In this document: in pieces, positions 25,862 through 35,515 of the stretch | How the letters are laid out: each line of letters starts with the position of its first letter | How positions within the stretch are numbered: the first letter of the stretch is position 1 | The notes under the pieces: model-generated | Database searches by the model: none | What the model was told of the DNA's origin: nothing | What the model saw: only the letters and a program-made list of their open reading frames with translations | NCBI GenBank assembly: GCA_947072565.1 | Contig: CAMTIM010000033.1 | Span: 1 to 64,000 of the forward strand | Length of the DNA stretch: 64,000 nucleotides | Source: an uncultured Peptostreptococcaceae bacterium | Lineage (GTDB): Bacteria > Bacillota > Clostridia > Peptostreptococcales > Peptostreptococcaceae | Direction: 5' to 3' | Translations under genes and position numbers: made by a program

Positions 25862-26679
25862 TGAAGAAGAATGTAAAACATTGGTCAATGAATGTTTTGG
25901 GGATAGTTTTAGGATTAATATGCTTGTCTCCATTTTATATAATAATTGTAAACTCATTTAAAACTAAAGGGGAGCTATTTGAAAGTACATTAGCACTACC
26001 AAAGGGTATGAATGTTGATAATTACACAAATGCTTGGGAAAAACTAGATTTTATAAAAGTACTTGGAAATTCTTTACTTATAACTATTATAAGTGTTTTA
26101 TTTATAATATTGTTTGCTTCAATGGCAGCTTGGATGTTACAAAGAACAAATTCTAAAGTTTGCAACATAATATTACTTATAATGGTTGCTTCAATGTTAG
26201 TAACTTTCCAATCAATAATGCTACCTCTTGTAAATATAATGGGTAAATTAAAGCTTCTTAATATACCAGGGATTATATTTATGTATATAGGATTTGGTAG
26301 TGCATCAGCTATATTCTTATATCACGGATTCGTAAAGAGTATACCAAAAGAATTAGACGAAGCAGCATTAATAGATGGATGTACTAAGTGGCAAACATTT
26401 AGATATATAATATTCCCATTATTAAAACCTATATCTATAACTGTTGCAATACTTAATACAGTTTGGATTTGGAACGACTTCTTATTACCTTCATTAGTAA
26501 TAAATACACCAGGAACAAGAACTATACCACTTTCAATGTTCTTCTTCTTTGGACAATATACAAAGCAATGGGACTTAGCACTTGCAGGATTAGTACTTAC
26601 TATAATACCAGTATTAGTATTCTACTTCTTCGCGCAAAAGCACATAATAAAGAGTGTTACTTCAGGAAGTATAAAATAA
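25861..26679 (+). CDS. Sugar ABC transporter permease, MalG-like (GTG start)
   Basis: This 272-residue CUT1-family permease has six helices and the EAA loop DEAALIDGCTKWQTFRYIIFPLLKP. LSPFYIIIVNSFKTKGELF is the conserved N-terminal block. Translation starts with GTG at 25861, whose G is the last base of the preceding TAG stop. Translational coupling with the MalF-like gene is therefore likely, and GAGGTGG lies just upstream. The two permeases would form the heterodimeric channel. Confidence 0.9.
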   Translation: MKKNVKHWSMNVLGIVLGLICLSPFYIIIVNSFKTKGELFESTLALPKGMNVDNYTNAWEKLDFIKVLGNSLLITIISVLFIILFASMAAWMLQRTNSKVCNIILLIMVASMLVTFQSIMLPLVNIMGKLKLLNIPGIIFMYIGFGSASAIFLYHGFVKSIPKELDEAALIDGCTKWQTFRYIIFPLLKPISITVAILNTVWIWNDFLLPSLVINTPGTRTIPLSMFFFFGQYTKQWDLALAGLVLTIIPVLVFYFFAQKHIIKSVTSGSIK

Positions 26680-26700
26680 ATTCTTTAAGGGGATAGCGAT

Positions 26701-28359
26701 ATGAAAAAGACATGGTGGAAAGAAGCGGTAGTATATCAAATATATCCAAGTAGTTTTATGGATAGCAACAACGATGGTATAGGAGACATAAAAGGAGTAA
26801 TACAAAAACTAGATTACCTTAAAGAATTAGGAATAGATGTTATATGGCTAAGTCCAGTATACAAATCTCCTAAGGATGATAATGGATATGATATAAGTGA
26901 TTATGAAGATATAATGGATGAATTTGGAACTATGAAAGACTTTGATGAACTTTTAAGTGAAGCTCATAAAAGAAATATTAAGATACTAATGGATTTAGTA
27001 GTAAATCATAGTTCTGATGAACATAAATGGTTTATAGAAGCTAAAAAATCTAAAGATAATAAGTATAGAGATTATTATATGTGGGCAGATCCTAAAGACG
27101 GCAAAGAACCAAACAACTGGGGTTCATTCTTTGGTGGAAGTGCTTGGCAATATGATGAAAATTCAAATCAATACTATCTTCACTTATTTACTAAAAAACA
27201 ACCAGACTTAAACTGGGAAAGTGAAGATATGAGAAAAGATATTTACTCTATGATGAAGTTTTGGCTAGATAAAGGTGTAGATGGATTTAGGATGGATGTT
27301 TGTAATTTATATTCTAAAGCTAAGGATATGTTAGATATTGATGAAAATGGAGCTGAAGGATTATATATGAATGGTCCTAGGGTACATGAATATTTCAAAG
27401 AAATGAACAAAGAAGTGTTTAGCAAATACGATATAATGACAGTAGGCGAAACTCCAGGGGTTAGTCCAAAACATGCTAGAGATTATGTTGGAGAAGATAG
27501 AGATGAACTTAATATGCTGTTTCATTTTGAGCTTATGGATTTACCAAATCAAAGCGATAAATTCTATAAAAAGCCATATAAGTTAACTGATGTAAAAAAT
27601 ATATTTATGAAGTGGTACAATGGACTTCATAATGTAGGTTGGAACTCTTTGTTTATGAATAACCATGATCAGCCAAGGATGGTATCGAGATTTGGAAATG
27701 ATAAAGAATACAGAGTAGAGTCTGCAAAAATGTTAGCTACACTAATACATACATTTAGTGGAACACCTTATATATACCAAGGTGAAGAAATAGGAATGAC
27801 AAATATTGAATTTGATAATATAAAAGATTATAGAGATGTAGAGACTCTAAATTATTATAATGAAAAGATTTTAGATGAAGAAGAATTAGAATTAATGAAG
27901 AGAATAAAAACCACATCAAGAGATAACGCAAGAACACCAATGCAGTGGGATAAGTCTGAAAATGCAGGGTTTACCAAAGCGACACCTTGGATAAATGTAA
28001 ATCCAAATTATAAAGAGATAAACGTTGAAGATTCATTAAAAGACAAAAATTCTATATTCTACTATTATAAAGATCTTATAAATTTAAGACGTGAAAATGA
28101 TGTTATTGTATATGGAGATGTAGAATTAATTTGTGCTGATGATGAAAATGTTTTTGCATATAAAAGAAACTTGAAAAATGAGGAAATTATAGTTATACTT
28201 AATTTCTATAATAATAAAATAAACTTTGAAATACCAGCATATTTAGATATCAAAAAGTCAGAAATAATGATGTCTAACTACGAAGATAAAATAATTGAAA
28301 ATAATGTTATGACATTAAGACCTTATGAGTGTGTAGTATATAAGGTTAAAAATAAATAG
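26701..28359 (+). CDS. malL: GH13 alpha-glucosidase (oligo-1,6-glucosidase / maltase type)
   Basis: This 552-residue intracellular enzyme of glycoside hydrolase family 13 has catalytic nucleophile Asp199 in GFRMDVCN, acid/base Glu250 in TVGETPG and transition-state Asp323 in NNHDQPR. The calcium-loop-like DSNNDGIGDIKG and DLVVNHSSDEH blocks match the GH13 oligo-1,6-glucosidase subfamily. It would hydrolyse imported malto- or isomalto-oligosaccharides to glucose. Trehalose-6-phosphate hydrolases share this frame, but the phosphorylase and ABC context argues for maltodextrins. A GGGG site precedes the ATG 21 nt after the permease gene. Confidence 0.88.
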   Translation: MKKTWWKEAVVYQIYPSSFMDSNNDGIGDIKGVIQKLDYLKELGIDVIWLSPVYKSPKDDNGYDISDYEDIMDEFGTMKDFDELLSEAHKRNIKILMDLVVNHSSDEHKWFIEAKKSKDNKYRDYYMWADPKDGKEPNNWGSFFGGSAWQYDENSNQYYLHLFTKKQPDLNWESEDMRKDIYSMMKFWLDKGVDGFRMDVCNLYSKAKDMLDIDENGAEGLYMNGPRVHEYFKEMNKEVFSKYDIMTVGETPGVSPKHARDYVGEDRDELNMLFHFELMDLPNQSDKFYKKPYKLTDVKNIFMKWYNGLHNVGWNSLFMNNHDQPRMVSRFGNDKEYRVESAKMLATLIHTFSGTPYIYQGEEIGMTNIEFDNIKDYRDVETLNYYNEKILDEEELELMKRIKTTSRDNARTPMQWDKSENAGFTKATPWINVNPNYKEINVEDSLKDKNSIFYYYKDLINLRRENDVIVYGDVELICADDENVFAYKRNLKNEEIIVILNFYNNKINFEIPAYLDIKKSEIMMSNYEDKIIENNVMTLRPYECVVYKVKNK

Positions 28360-28401
28360 CAGGATTTAAGTATACAAAGTGTTGTTGTACAGGAGGAAAC
28401 T

Positions 28402-29409
28402 ATGAAAGTTACTATAAAGGATGTAGCAAGAGAAGCTAATGTTGCTACATCTACAGTGTCAAGGGTGTTATCAGATAATCCAAGGATAAGTGAAGAAACT
28501 AAAATAAGAGTTAATGAAGCTATAAAAAGATTAAATTATAAGCCCAATCCTATAGCTAGAAGTCTAGCAAAAAACAAAACAAGAATATTAGGAGTAGTGC
28601 TTCCAAATGAAGCGGATGATTTATTGTCTAACCCTTTCTTTGTTAATGCTATGAAAGGAATGAGTATGTATGCTCAAAGTAAAAACTATTACATAACATA
28701 TGCCTTTAGCAAAAATGAAGAAAATGAACTAGAAAATATAAAAGAAATGACTCAAAGTCACCTAGTAGATGGAATTATAATGCTAAGAGTTAAAGAAAAT
28801 GATGAGAGCATTGAATACCTAAAAGACAGTAAATTTCCATTTGTAGTAGTTGGAAGACCTAAACATATAGAGGAAACACTATGGGTAGATAATGATAATT
28901 TCCAAGCAATGTATGAAGTTGTAAACAAGCTTATACAAAAAGGTCATAAAAAGATAGGTTTTATTGGAGCTATTAAAAATCTTAATATGTCAAAAGATAG
29001 ATATAAAGGATATGAAAAAGCTCTTGAAGATAATAAAATAAAATTAGATCAAAGTATTGTAGTTTATAAGGATGAGTTTAAAGAAAGCGAAGGACAGTGT
29101 GGATGTAGAGAACTTCTAAAAACTGAAGATATAACAGCTATAATAGCAACAGATGACCTTTTAGCATTTGGAGTTTTAAAAGAATTAAGTGATAATAAAA
29201 TAAAAAATATAGCTACTGTAGGATTTAATAATACTCAATTAGCACAATACCAAAAACCACCTTTAGCATCTGTTGATATAAATGCAGATAAGCTTGGATA
29301 TAAAGCTGCAAAATTATTAATAGAGACATTAGAAGAGGATGATAAAACTATTACTAATAGACATTATATAGTAAATACAGCGTTCATAGAAAGAGACTCT
29401 TTTATGTAA
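28402..29409 (+). CDS. malR: LacI-family regulator of maltose genes (MalR-like)
   Basis: This 335-residue repressor has the LacI helix-turn-helix TIKDVAREANVATSTVSRVLSD (residues 3-24) and hinge YKPNPIARSLAKNKT, then a periplasmic-binding-protein-like effector domain (GVVLPNE..., GFIGAIKNLNMSKDRYKGY, AIIATDDLLAFGVL). It lies inside the maltose cluster. GCAAACGATTGC occurs at two promoters around it (23499 and 29449), which makes it the likely binder. AGGAGG precedes the ATG. The inducer is probably maltose or a derivative (inference). Confidence 0.9.
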   Translation: MKVTIKDVAREANVATSTVSRVLSDNPRISEETKIRVNEAIKRLNYKPNPIARSLAKNKTRILGVVLPNEADDLLSNPFFVNAMKGMSMYAQSKNYYITYAFSKNEENELENIKEMTQSHLVDGIIMLRVKENDESIEYLKDSKFPFVVVGRPKHIEETLWVDNDNFQAMYEVVNKLIQKGHKKIGFIGAIKNLNMSKDRYKGYEKALEDNKIKLDQSIVVYKDEFKESEGQCGCRELLKTEDITAIIATDDLLAFGVLKELSDNKIKNIATVGFNNTQLAQYQKPPLASVDINADKLGYKAAKLLIETLEEDDKTITNRHYIVNTAFIERDSFM

Positions 29410-29448
29410 AAAAAAACATACAACAACACTTAAGTAAATTATACGTGC

Positions 29449-29460
29449 GCAAACGATTGC
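29449..29460. promoter_or_regulatory. LacI/MalR-type operator 2
   Basis: GCAAACGATTGC, identical to operator 1 and extended to the 14-nt palindrome CGCAAACGATTGCG, lies 17 nt before the pgmB start codon. It suggests a separate regulated promoter for pgmB-mapA. Confidence 0.75.
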
Positions 29461-29477
29461 GTTTAAAGGAGGCAATT

Positions 29478-30143
29478 ATGGTCGAGGCATTCATATTTGA
29501 TCTGGACGGAGTTATAACAGATACAGCACACTATCATTATCTAGCATGGGAGAAGTTAGGGAATGAAATAGGAATAAAAATAGATGAAGAATTTAATGAA
29601 ACATTAAAGGGAATTAGTAGATTGCAATCATTAGAAAAAATACTTGTACTCGGAAATAAGGAAAACGATTTTAATGATACAGAAAAAGAAAAAATGGCAA
29701 ATTATAAAAATAGTTACTATGTGTCGTTAATAAATAATATAACATTTAAAGATGTATTGCCAGGAATAGTAGAGTTATTAGAAAAGATAAGATTAAATAA
29801 TATAAAAATAGGATTAGCATCTGCTAGCAAAAACGCAGTAAAGGTTTTAAACAACTTAGAACTTACAAAATACTTTGATTTTATAGCGGACGCAGCTATA
29901 TGCAAAAACAGTAAACCAGCACCAGATATATTTCTTATGGCAGCTAAGGGGCTTAACGTAAATCCTACTAATTGCATAGGCGTTGAAGATGCAAGTGCAG
30001 GAATAGATGCAATAAATGATGCTAAGATGTATTCAGTAGGGGTTGGAGATAAAGAAATTTTAAATAAAGCTAAATTTGTAGTAGATAGTACCGAAAAATT
30101 GAAATTTGAAGCTTTAATAAAATTATTTGAAGTCAAAAACTAA
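29478..30143 (+). CDS. pgmB: Beta-phosphoglucomutase
   Basis: This 221-residue HAD-superfamily enzyme interconverts beta-glucose-1-phosphate and glucose-6-phosphate. Asp8 and Asp10 in FDLDGVITDT are the phospho-acceptor and acid/base. The cap has HYHYLAWEKLG and GISRLQSLEKIL. GLASASKNA, SKPAPDIFL and GVEDASAGIDA are the later HAD motifs. I chose ATG 29478 because AAAGGAGG lies 7 nt upstream; a longer GTG frame would start inside the operator. It acts directly after the GH65 phosphorylase encoded next. Confidence 0.93.
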   Translation: MVEAFIFDLDGVITDTAHYHYLAWEKLGNEIGIKIDEEFNETLKGISRLQSLEKILVLGNKENDFNDTEKEKMANYKNSYYVSLINNITFKDVLPGIVELLEKIRLNNIKIGLASASKNAVKVLNNLELTKYFDFIADAAICKNSKPAPDIFLMAAKGLNVNPTNCIGVEDASAGIDAINDAKMYSVGVGDKEILNKAKFVVDSTEKLKFEALIKLFEVKN

Positions 30144-30177
30144 TAAAACAAGTTTAATTTAAAAGGTGGAGAATTTT

Positions 30178-32475
30178 ATGAGACGTTTATTTGAAAATAT
30201 TAATGAATGGAAAATAATACAAGATAGCATAGAGTTTGAGGAAAATAGATTAGCTGAATCAATAATGAGCTTAGGTAATGGATATATGGGAATGAGGGGT
30301 AACTATGAAGAAAGCTATTCTAATGATAGTCATAGAGGCTCATATATAGGTGGCATATGGTATCCAGATAAAACTCGTGTAGGCTGGTGGAAAAATGGAT
30401 ATCCTAATTACTTTGGAAAAGTTCCAAATAGCATAAATTATATAGGTATAAATATTTGTATAAATGGAGAAATGCTTGACTTAGCAAAAGCTAATGTAGA
30501 GCAATTTTATAGAGAGTTAGATATGAAAAATGGAGTATTAACTCGTAAATTTATAGCTGATGTATCTGGAAATAAAATAGAAGTAAATGTAGTAAGGTTT
30601 TTGAGTATAGCAACAAAAGAATTAGGTGTTATAAAATATGAAGTTAAGTCATTAAATTTTGATGGAGAAGTAAAATTTACACCTTATTTAGATTCTAATG
30701 TTAAAAATGAAGATTCTAATTATGAAGAAGCTTTTTGGGTGAATATATCATCAGAATCTAGCAAAAACACAGGTAGTGTAGTTGTAAGAACTAAAGATAA
30801 CTCTTTTGAAACAGAAGTATTTACTGTAGGGGCAAATATGAAAGTTAAATCTAGCAAAGAGCCTAAGATATTTACTAATACAAATAAGGAATACTACAGC
30901 GAAAATACTATGGTATTTGAAGTTGCGAAAGGTGAAACTGTAGGCATTGAAAAATATGTAAGTATAACTACAACTAGAGATTATAATAAAGATGAACTTT
31001 TATGTAAAGGAGAGCAAATATTATCTAATGAATTTGACAAAGGATATGAGCTTTTACTTAAAGAACATTGTGAGGCTTGGAATAAAAGATGGGAAAGTGC
31101 AGATATAAAAATAGATGGAGATAAGCTTGCACAACAAGGTATAAGATATAATTTATTCCAATTATTCTCAACATATTATGGAGAAGATTCAAGACTTAAT
31201 ATAGGTCCAAAAGGATTTACAGGAGAAAAATATGGTGGAGCAACTTATTGGGATACAGAAGCCTATTGCTTACCGGTATATCTTGGAGTAACTAAAAAAG
31301 AAGTATCTAAAAATCTTTTAGTATACAGATACAATCAATTAGATTATGCTAAGGCAAATGCTAAAAAATTAGGGCTTGAAGGTGCTCTTTATCCAATGGT
31401 AACATTCAATGGTGAGGAATGTCATAATGAATGGGAAATAACTTTTGAAGAGATACACAGAAATGGAAGTATAATTTATGCAATATATAACTACACAAAT
31501 TATACTGGAGACTTTGAATATATAAAAGAAAAAGGGATAGATGTAATAGTTGAAGTAGCAAGATTTTGGGCAAGCAGAGTTCATTTGAATTCTAGAAAAG
31601 GTTTATATATGATTCATGGAGTTACAGGCCCAAATGAATATGATAATAATGTAAATAATAACTGGTATACAAATTATATTGCTAAGTGGTGTCTAGAATA
31701 TGCATCTGAAAATATAGCTTACTTAGAAAATGAAGACATAGAGGCTGTAAAAAGAAATAATGTAAGCAAAGAAGAATGTGAGAAATGGATAAATATAGCA
31801 TCTAAAATGTATTTACCATATGATAATGAATTGGATATAATAGTACAACATGATGATTTCTTAGACAAAGAACTTATAAAAGTTAAAGATTTGCCAAAAG
31901 AAAATTTACCATTAAATCAAAAATGGTCTTGGGATAAAATACTTAGATCATGCTTTATAAAACAAGCAGATGTATTACAAGGAATGTATTATTTTGGTGA
32001 TAAATTCACAACCAAAGAAAAGAAAAGAAACTTTGATTTTTATGAACAATATACAGTTCATGAATCTTCATTATCACCTAGTATATACTCGATAATTGCA
32101 TGTGAAATAGACAATTTAGATAAAGCCTATGAATTGTATTCAAGAACTGCAAGACTTGATTTAGATAATTATAATAATGACACTGAAGATGGTCTTCATA
32201 TAACTTCTATGTCAGGGGCATGGCTTTCTATAGTACAAGGATTTGCAGGAATGAAAACATTCAATCAAAAACTATCGTTTAATCCTAAACTACCTAAAAA
32301 TTGGAATGGATATAGCTTTAATATAAATTATAGAGAACATATATTAAATATTGAAGTTAATAAAAGAATTATTAAGATAATAAACTTAAGCGATAAATCC
32401 TTAAATGCTATAATTTATGGACAAGAGTATAGCATAGATGATCAATTAACAGTTTCTTTAGTGGTTAACCATTAA
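30178..32475 (+). CDS. mapA: Maltose phosphorylase (GH65)
   Basis: This 765-residue enzyme splits maltose with phosphate into glucose and beta-glucose-1-phosphate. Family features are RLAESIMSLGNGYMGMRGN near the N-terminus, GEKYGGATYWDTEAYCLPVYL, WEITFEEIHRNG and the general acid Glu487 in GVTGPNEYDNN; this number matches the catalytic glutamate position described for the Lactobacillus enzyme. TSMSGAWLSIVQGFAG closes the barrel. I chose ATG 30178 because AAGGTGGAG lies just upstream. Kojibiose or trehalose phosphorylase activity is less likely but not excluded. pgmB immediately upstream supplies the next step. Confidence 0.9.
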   Translation: MRRLFENINEWKIIQDSIEFEENRLAESIMSLGNGYMGMRGNYEESYSNDSHRGSYIGGIWYPDKTRVGWWKNGYPNYFGKVPNSINYIGINICINGEMLDLAKANVEQFYRELDMKNGVLTRKFIADVSGNKIEVNVVRFLSIATKELGVIKYEVKSLNFDGEVKFTPYLDSNVKNEDSNYEEAFWVNISSESSKNTGSVVVRTKDNSFETEVFTVGANMKVKSSKEPKIFTNTNKEYYSENTMVFEVAKGETVGIEKYVSITTTRDYNKDELLCKGEQILSNEFDKGYELLLKEHCEAWNKRWESADIKIDGDKLAQQGIRYNLFQLFSTYYGEDSRLNIGPKGFTGEKYGGATYWDTEAYCLPVYLGVTKKEVSKNLLVYRYNQLDYAKANAKKLGLEGALYPMVTFNGEECHNEWEITFEEIHRNGSIIYAIYNYTNYTGDFEYIKEKGIDVIVEVARFWASRVHLNSRKGLYMIHGVTGPNEYDNNVNNNWYTNYIAKWCLEYASENIAYLENEDIEAVKRNNVSKEECEKWINIASKMYLPYDNELDIIVQHDDFLDKELIKVKDLPKENLPLNQKWSWDKILRSCFIKQADVLQGMYYFGDKFTTKEKKRNFDFYEQYTVHESSLSPSIYSIIACEIDNLDKAYELYSRTARLDLDNYNNDTEDGLHITSMSGAWLSIVQGFAGMKTFNQKLSFNPKLPKNWNGYSFNINYREHILNIEVNKRIIKIINLSDKSLNAIIYGQEYSIDDQLTVSLVVNH

Positions 32476-32796
32476 ACTTTTAATTCTTAGGAAAAATTAA
32501 GGTTTAAGATAACTATGATTTATACTATGAAATTAAATTAACTAAATTTTATGAAAATTACTTGAAAACACTAGCTTAGCTAGTGTTTTTTGCATATTAA
32601 AAATAATTGAAAATTGATTTGATTCGTCTACATAAAAACCTTTTTTTACTAATTATAAATTTCGTTTTATATTTGTTAGTTTACTAATTATAGAAATTAT
32701 CTTATAATTAAAAATATGAAATACATAAGACAAAAATCGACAAAAAATATATTTTAAAATCGTAAAAAAATTAGCAAAGAAGAGGAAAAAGCTACT
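32476..32796. other. Gene-free stretch between mapA and the SGNH gene
   Basis: The stretch holds the mapA terminator (32565-32591). The rest is very AT-rich, with TACTAATTATA occurring twice (32647 and 32682) and a possible TATAAT at 32703-32708. I see no further gene. Confidence 0.55.
32565..32591 (+). terminator. Rho-independent terminator of the maltose cluster
   Basis: AAAACACTAGC pairs with GCTAGTGTTTT around TTA, followed by T. It lies 90 nt after the mapA stop. Confidence 0.9.
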
Positions 32797-33618
32797 ATGA
32801 AAAAAAGACTCAATAAAAAGAAAGTGATAATGGTAATTCTTATCCCACTAGTAGTTGTATTTACTTTATTGACTGTTATTATAGTTGAAGGAAAAAAACA
32901 TGGAAACAGTAGTGAAGAAGTTACAAATAATAAAGAATCAGATGATAAACACGATATCAATGAAAATATTAAAAATGGAGTATCAGACATAAAAAAATTA
33001 GAAGTTAAAAGTATTGAAAAAATTCAAGTAGAAATAAATAGTATACAAAGCAAAAATCAAGAAGATAAATCTAATATAAACAATGAACGAAGTAAAAAAA
33101 TAGATTATGCTACCTTATTTGAAAATATTGTTATAATGGGAGATTCAAGGAGTGAATCTCTTACAGAATATGGTATATTGAGTAGCTCATCAGTAGTTGC
33201 TTACAAAGGAAGGACTACAGTAAAGGCTAAAGACGATGTAAGTACAATTGTTAACTTAGTTCCATCAAAAATAATTATGACTTATGGAATGAATGACTTA
33301 GAACTTTATGCCAACGCTCAAGACTTTGTAAAAAGCTATGAAATATTAATAGAAGATGTGAAAAATAAGTTACCAAATTCTAAAATATACGTAACTTCAA
33401 TATTACCAGTACAACAAAATGCTATTGAAAAAGAGCCTAAGTTTAATAATTTAGAAGATTTTAATATAGCATTAGAGAGATTGTGCAGTGATTTGCAAAT
33501 TGAGTTTATGAATGTTGGAACTTTAAATTCAAAGTATTATGAGCCAGATGGGATACATTTTAGAGCAGATGCTTATCCAATATTATTAAACTTAATGGCT
33601 AAAAAAGCAAATCTATAA
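32797..33618 (+). CDS. Membrane-anchored SGNH/GDSL hydrolase-like protein
   Basis: The protein has 273 residues. One N-terminal transmembrane helix (about 9-30) is followed by a low-complexity charged linker (about 33-95), then an SGNH domain. Block I is IVIMGDSRSESL, block III is TYGMND and block V is DGIHFRADAYPI, giving the Ser, Asn and Asp-His catalytic set. It therefore acts outside the membrane, probably as an acetyl-esterase or acetyltransferase on a glycan. It opens a cluster with a lipoprotein, an MBOAT acyltransferase and a DHHW protein. AGAGGAAAAAG precedes the ATG. Confidence 0.82.
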   Translation: MKKRLNKKKVIMVILIPLVVVFTLLTVIIVEGKKHGNSSEEVTNNKESDDKHDINENIKNGVSDIKKLEVKSIEKIQVEINSIQSKNQEDKSNINNERSKKIDYATLFENIVIMGDSRSESLTEYGILSSSSVVAYKGRTTVKAKDDVSTIVNLVPSKIIMTYGMNDLELYANAQDFVKSYEILIEDVKNKLPNSKIYVTSILPVQQNAIEKEPKFNNLEDFNIALERLCSDLQIEFMNVGTLNSKYYEPDGIHFRADAYPILLNLMAKKANL

Positions 33619-33632
33619 GGGATGTGACTATT

Positions 33633-34100
33633 TTGAATAAGAAACTAAAAAGAAGTTTAATTAGCTCTATATTTATATTTTCTATGATATTTATGAGTGG
33701 GTGTGGGAATAGCCAAGATAAAAATTTAGGAGATATAGAAAAAGATATAAGTAGTAAAGTTAGTTTAGATAAGATGGAAAAAGGAACTAGCAAAACTTTA
33801 AAGAGATACTATGGGTTAAATTCAAATGAATTAGAAGATTTTATATTATATACTCCAAAATCAACTATGGATGTAGATGAGATGTTAATGGTTAAAGTTA
33901 AGGATGAAGGTCAAATACAATCCATAGAAGATGTTATAGATTCTAGAGTTAACAAGCAATTAGAAAGTTTTAGTGGATATGGACCTAAGCAATGTGAACT
34001 TTTAGATAACTATGAAATAAAAGTTAAAGGCAAATATATATTCTTTGCTGTATCTGAAAAAGCACAAGAAATGAAGGATGCCTTTAAGGAAAGTAGGTAA
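33633..34100 (+). CDS. DUF4358 lipoprotein (TTG start)
   Basis: This protein of about 155 residues has a lipoprotein signal (IFIFSMIFMSGCGN, lipid-modified Cys) and a DUF4358 domain (LKRYYGLNSNELEDFILYTP, VDEMLMVKVKD, VNKQLESFSGYGPKQ, YIFFAVSE). I propose the TTG at 33633 because AAGGGATG lies 8 nt upstream; an upstream GTG at 33624 is too close to that site. Function is unknown, but DUF4358 lipoproteins recur beside MBOAT acetylation genes in Firmicutes. It is tightly spaced within the cluster. Confidence 0.78.
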   Translation: MNKKLKRSLISSIFIFSMIFMSGCGNSQDKNLGDIEKDISSKVSLDKMEKGTSKTLKRYYGLNSNELEDFILYTPKSTMDVDEMLMVKVKDEGQIQSIEDVIDSRVNKQLESFSGYGPKQCELLDNYEIKVKGKYIFFAVSEKAQEMKDAFKESR

Positions 34101-34104
34101 AGAT

Positions 34105-35505
34105 GTGGTTTTTAGTAGTATAATTTTTATGTTTACTTTTTTACCTATAACACTAATGCTATATTATATAGCTCCTAGAGGTATTAGAAATTTAGTGTTA
34201 CTTGTTATAAGTTTAGTATTTTATGCATGGGGAGAGCCTGTGTATGTGTTTTTAATGATATTTACGACCTTATTTGATTTTTTTATGGGATTAATTATAG
34301 ATAAGTATAGAGGACATAATATGTCTAAAATTATATTTATACTAACTATAGTGGTTAATTTGGGAATATTAGGATTCTTTAAATATTATGGTTTTGTGAT
34401 TGAAAATATAAATACTTTATTTTCTCTGAATATACCTTATTCACAATTACCATTGCCTATAGGAATATCCTTTTATACATTCCAAACTTTATCTTATGTA
34501 GTAGATGTATATTTAAATAAGGTAGCGCTACAAAGAAGCGTCGTATCATTTTCACTTTATGTATCGATGTTCCCACAGCTTGTTGCAGGACCTATAGTTA
34601 GGTACTCTGATGTTGATTATCAAATAGACAATAGAAAAGAAAGTATAAACAAGTTTGGAGAAGGCGTACAGAGATTTATACAAGGTTTAGGAAAAAAAGT
34701 GTTATTTGCTAATAACATAGGTATGTTATTTACAAGTATTCAGGCATTAGATATAACCTCTATATCAGTTCTAACTTCATGGTTAGGTATAATAGCTTAT
34801 ACGCTTCAAATATACTTTGATTTTAGTGGATACAGTGATATGGCAATAGGGCTTGGAAAGATGTTTGGTTTTGAATTTATAGAAAACTTTAACTACCCCT
34901 ACGTATCAAAGAGTGTCACAGAGTTTTGGCGAAGATGGCATATAAGTCTTGGAAGTTGGTTTAGAGAATATGTGTATATACCGTTAGGTGGAAATAGATG
35001 TTCTGTGCCAAACCAAGTTAGAAATTTATTTATAGTTTGGTTTTTAACTGGATTATGGCATGGATCTAGTTGGAACTTTATAGTATGGGGTCTATATTAT
35101 GGAGCAATACTTTTTATAGAAAAAGTATTCTTAAAAAATATTCTAGAAAATATTCCATCTATTATAAGACATACATACACTATGATACTTGTAATGATTG
35201 GTTGGGTATTCTTTGCTAATGATAGTATGGTAAACGCATTAGAATATATAAAAACTATGTTTGGATTAAATGGAAATGAATTTATAGATACTACATTTAT
35301 ATACTATTTATATACCAATATAATAATTTTGATTCCTATAATATTATGTTCAACTCCTTTGGTTAATATAGTATATAAAAAAATAGTATACAAGAAAAAA
35401 TGGGGAAGAATACTTGGATTAGCTATAAATGCAATTATTTTATTCGTAGCTACTGCATACTTAGTAAATGCTAGCTATAATCCTTTCTTATACTTTAGAT
35501 TCTAG
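34105..35505 (+). CDS. MBOAT-family O-acyltransferase
   Basis: This protein of about 467 residues has some 11 helices and the AlgI/DltB/PatA signature. FWRRWHISLGSWFREYVYIPLGG is followed by VWFLTGLWHGSSWNF, whose His is the catalytic residue of membrane-bound O-acyltransferases. LPLPIGISFYTFQTLSYVVDVYL and QLVAGPIVRYSD are also conserved. It moves acetyl groups across the membrane for transfer to a glycan. The start is probably GTG 34105 (reading VFSSIIFMF) after AAGGAAAG; an in-frame ATG at 34078 overlaps the previous gene. The neighbouring SGNH and DHHW proteins are probable partners. Confidence 0.9.
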   Translation: MVFSSIIFMFTFLPITLMLYYIAPRGIRNLVLLVISLVFYAWGEPVYVFLMIFTTLFDFFMGLIIDKYRGHNMSKIIFILTIVVNLGILGFFKYYGFVIENINTLFSLNIPYSQLPLPIGISFYTFQTLSYVVDVYLNKVALQRSVVSFSLYVSMFPQLVAGPIVRYSDVDYQIDNRKESINKFGEGVQRFIQGLGKKVLFANNIGMLFTSIQALDITSISVLTSWLGIIAYTLQIYFDFSGYSDMAIGLGKMFGFEFIENFNYPYVSKSVTEFWRRWHISLGSWFREYVYIPLGGNRCSVPNQVRNLFIVWFLTGLWHGSSWNFIVWGLYYGAILFIEKVFLKNILENIPSIIRHTYTMILVMIGWVFFANDSMVNALEYIKTMFGLNGNEFIDTTFIYYLYTNIIILIPIILCSTPLVNIVYKKIVYKKKWGRILGLAINAIILFVATAYLVNASYNPFLYFRF

Positions 35506-35515
35506 GAGGATTATT

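Noticed and set aside
26701..28359. Trehalose-6-phosphate hydrolase for the GH13 enzyme
   Set aside because: There is no PTS trehalose transporter. The neighbours are an ABC importer, maltose phosphorylase and beta-phosphoglucomutase.
29445..29477. A GTG start that would extend PgmB upstream by 11 residues
   Set aside because: It runs through the operator and lacks a ribosome binding site, whereas ATG 29478 has AAAGGAGG.
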